From: Brachionus manjavacas | Lineage: Eukaryota; Rotifera; Eurotatoria; Ploima; Brachionidae | NCBI GenBank assembly: GCA_019054805.1 | Contig: JAHQIY010000011.1 | Location: forward strand, 1,679,001-1,743,000 | Length of the DNA stretch: 64,000 nucleotides | Direction of reading: 5' to 3' | Shown here: in pieces, positions 63,622 to 64,000 of the stretch | How the letters are laid out: every line of letters starts with the position of its first letter | How positions within the stretch are numbered: position 1 is the stretch's first letter | Notes under the pieces: model-generated | Databases searched by the model: none | What the model was told of the DNA's origin: nothing | Seen by the model: only the letters and a program-made list of their open reading frames with translations | Made by a program: the position numbers and the translations under genes

Positions 63622-64000
63622 GTAATTAAAAAATTTTAAATGTTTTAAAATTCAATCTCAGAATAGAAACTGACTCTTCAATTTTATTACATTACTCTTC
63701 TTGAACACGAACAGACAGATAATATTAAATTAAATATGTTTAAATAATTTTAAAAAGAATAAAATATATGAAAAATCATAATTTTTTAATTTTAGAAATT
63801 TAATTTTTTACATTAATAGTTTTTTTTTTTTTGTTTTTGAATTCTCAAAGAAAAAGTCTCACTTTTCCGTATTTTAGTTAGTTTTTTTTTAAATATAAAA
63901 AAAAATTATTACTTTTATGATTAATTGTTAAAAAAAACTCAAATTTAAAAAAAAAATTAAAAAAAAAAGGAAATTGTTTTCTTGCATTTACACTTTTATG
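63622..64000 (+). other. Probable intron at window edge
   Basis: Follows the donor gatg/gtaatt. Pure A/T-rich sequence with no acceptor leading to a recognisable exon before the window ends. Confidence 0.5.

Overview
This is an AT-rich (roughly three quarters A+T) animal nuclear genome window. Genes are few and interrupted by introns that are mostly only 47-60 bp long, and the spaces between them are full of decayed transposons. The protein families (a rhodopsin-class GPCR, a claudin-like tetraspan protein, GnT-IV, BAP1, ADAMTS-like, EGF and ShKT domains, many S1 proteases) show a metazoan. The tiny introns and repeat style would suit a monogonont rotifer such as Brachionus; that is inference, and no sequence here proves the species.

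Layout. 1-3.3 kb: AT-rich spacer with a 5'-truncated LINE that still has its 20-bp target-site duplication. 3.3-4.5 kb: a melatonin-receptor-like GPCR in three exons. 4.6-7.9 kb: two minus-strand LINE relics. 9.3-10.6 kb: a single-exon claudin-like tetraspan gene. 12.7-15.0 kb: a broken DNA-transposon transposase. 15.7 and 17.3 kb: a small GC-rich inverted repeat and a 164-bp TIR element. 19.3-25.3 kb: a four-exon GnT-IV (MGAT4-type) glycosyltransferase with a 4.06-kb intron carrying LINE debris. 25.7-29.2 kb: a LINE relic and a hAT relic. 30.0-31.2 kb (minus): a membrane-anchored trypsin-like protease. 31.6-44.0 kb: a hAT deletion derivative, then a composite block with two minus-strand Gypsy-type relics between ~1-kb inverted repeats, one of which is re-duplicated as a tandem array. 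44.6-46.3 kb (minus): a BAP1 deubiquitinase. 46.9-49.0 kb: LINE 3' ends and a 1.08-kb element with ~355-bp inverted termini. 50.3-55.8 kb: a 15-exon gene. 56-59.2 kb: LINE relic and a foldback element. 59.9 kb to the window edge: a multi-domain S1 protease that continues beyond the window.

The most unusual content is the S1 protease set. One gene encodes an ADAMTS-like metalloprotease with a destroyed zinc site, followed in the same reading frame by ADAMTS cysteine-rich, ShKT and two EGF domains, a Ser/Thr linker and a trypsin domain with an intact triad. A second gene encodes at least two S1 domains in tandem, the second with the catalytic His replaced by Asn, and ends in the window with the start of what looks like another module. 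A third encodes a type II membrane-anchored trypsin. All S1 domains share a C-x2-C-G motif just before the activation site and related exon boundaries, so they look like one locally expanded family. I worked out exon joins by hand from GT/AG sites, phase and family similarity; they have not been checked against transcripts.
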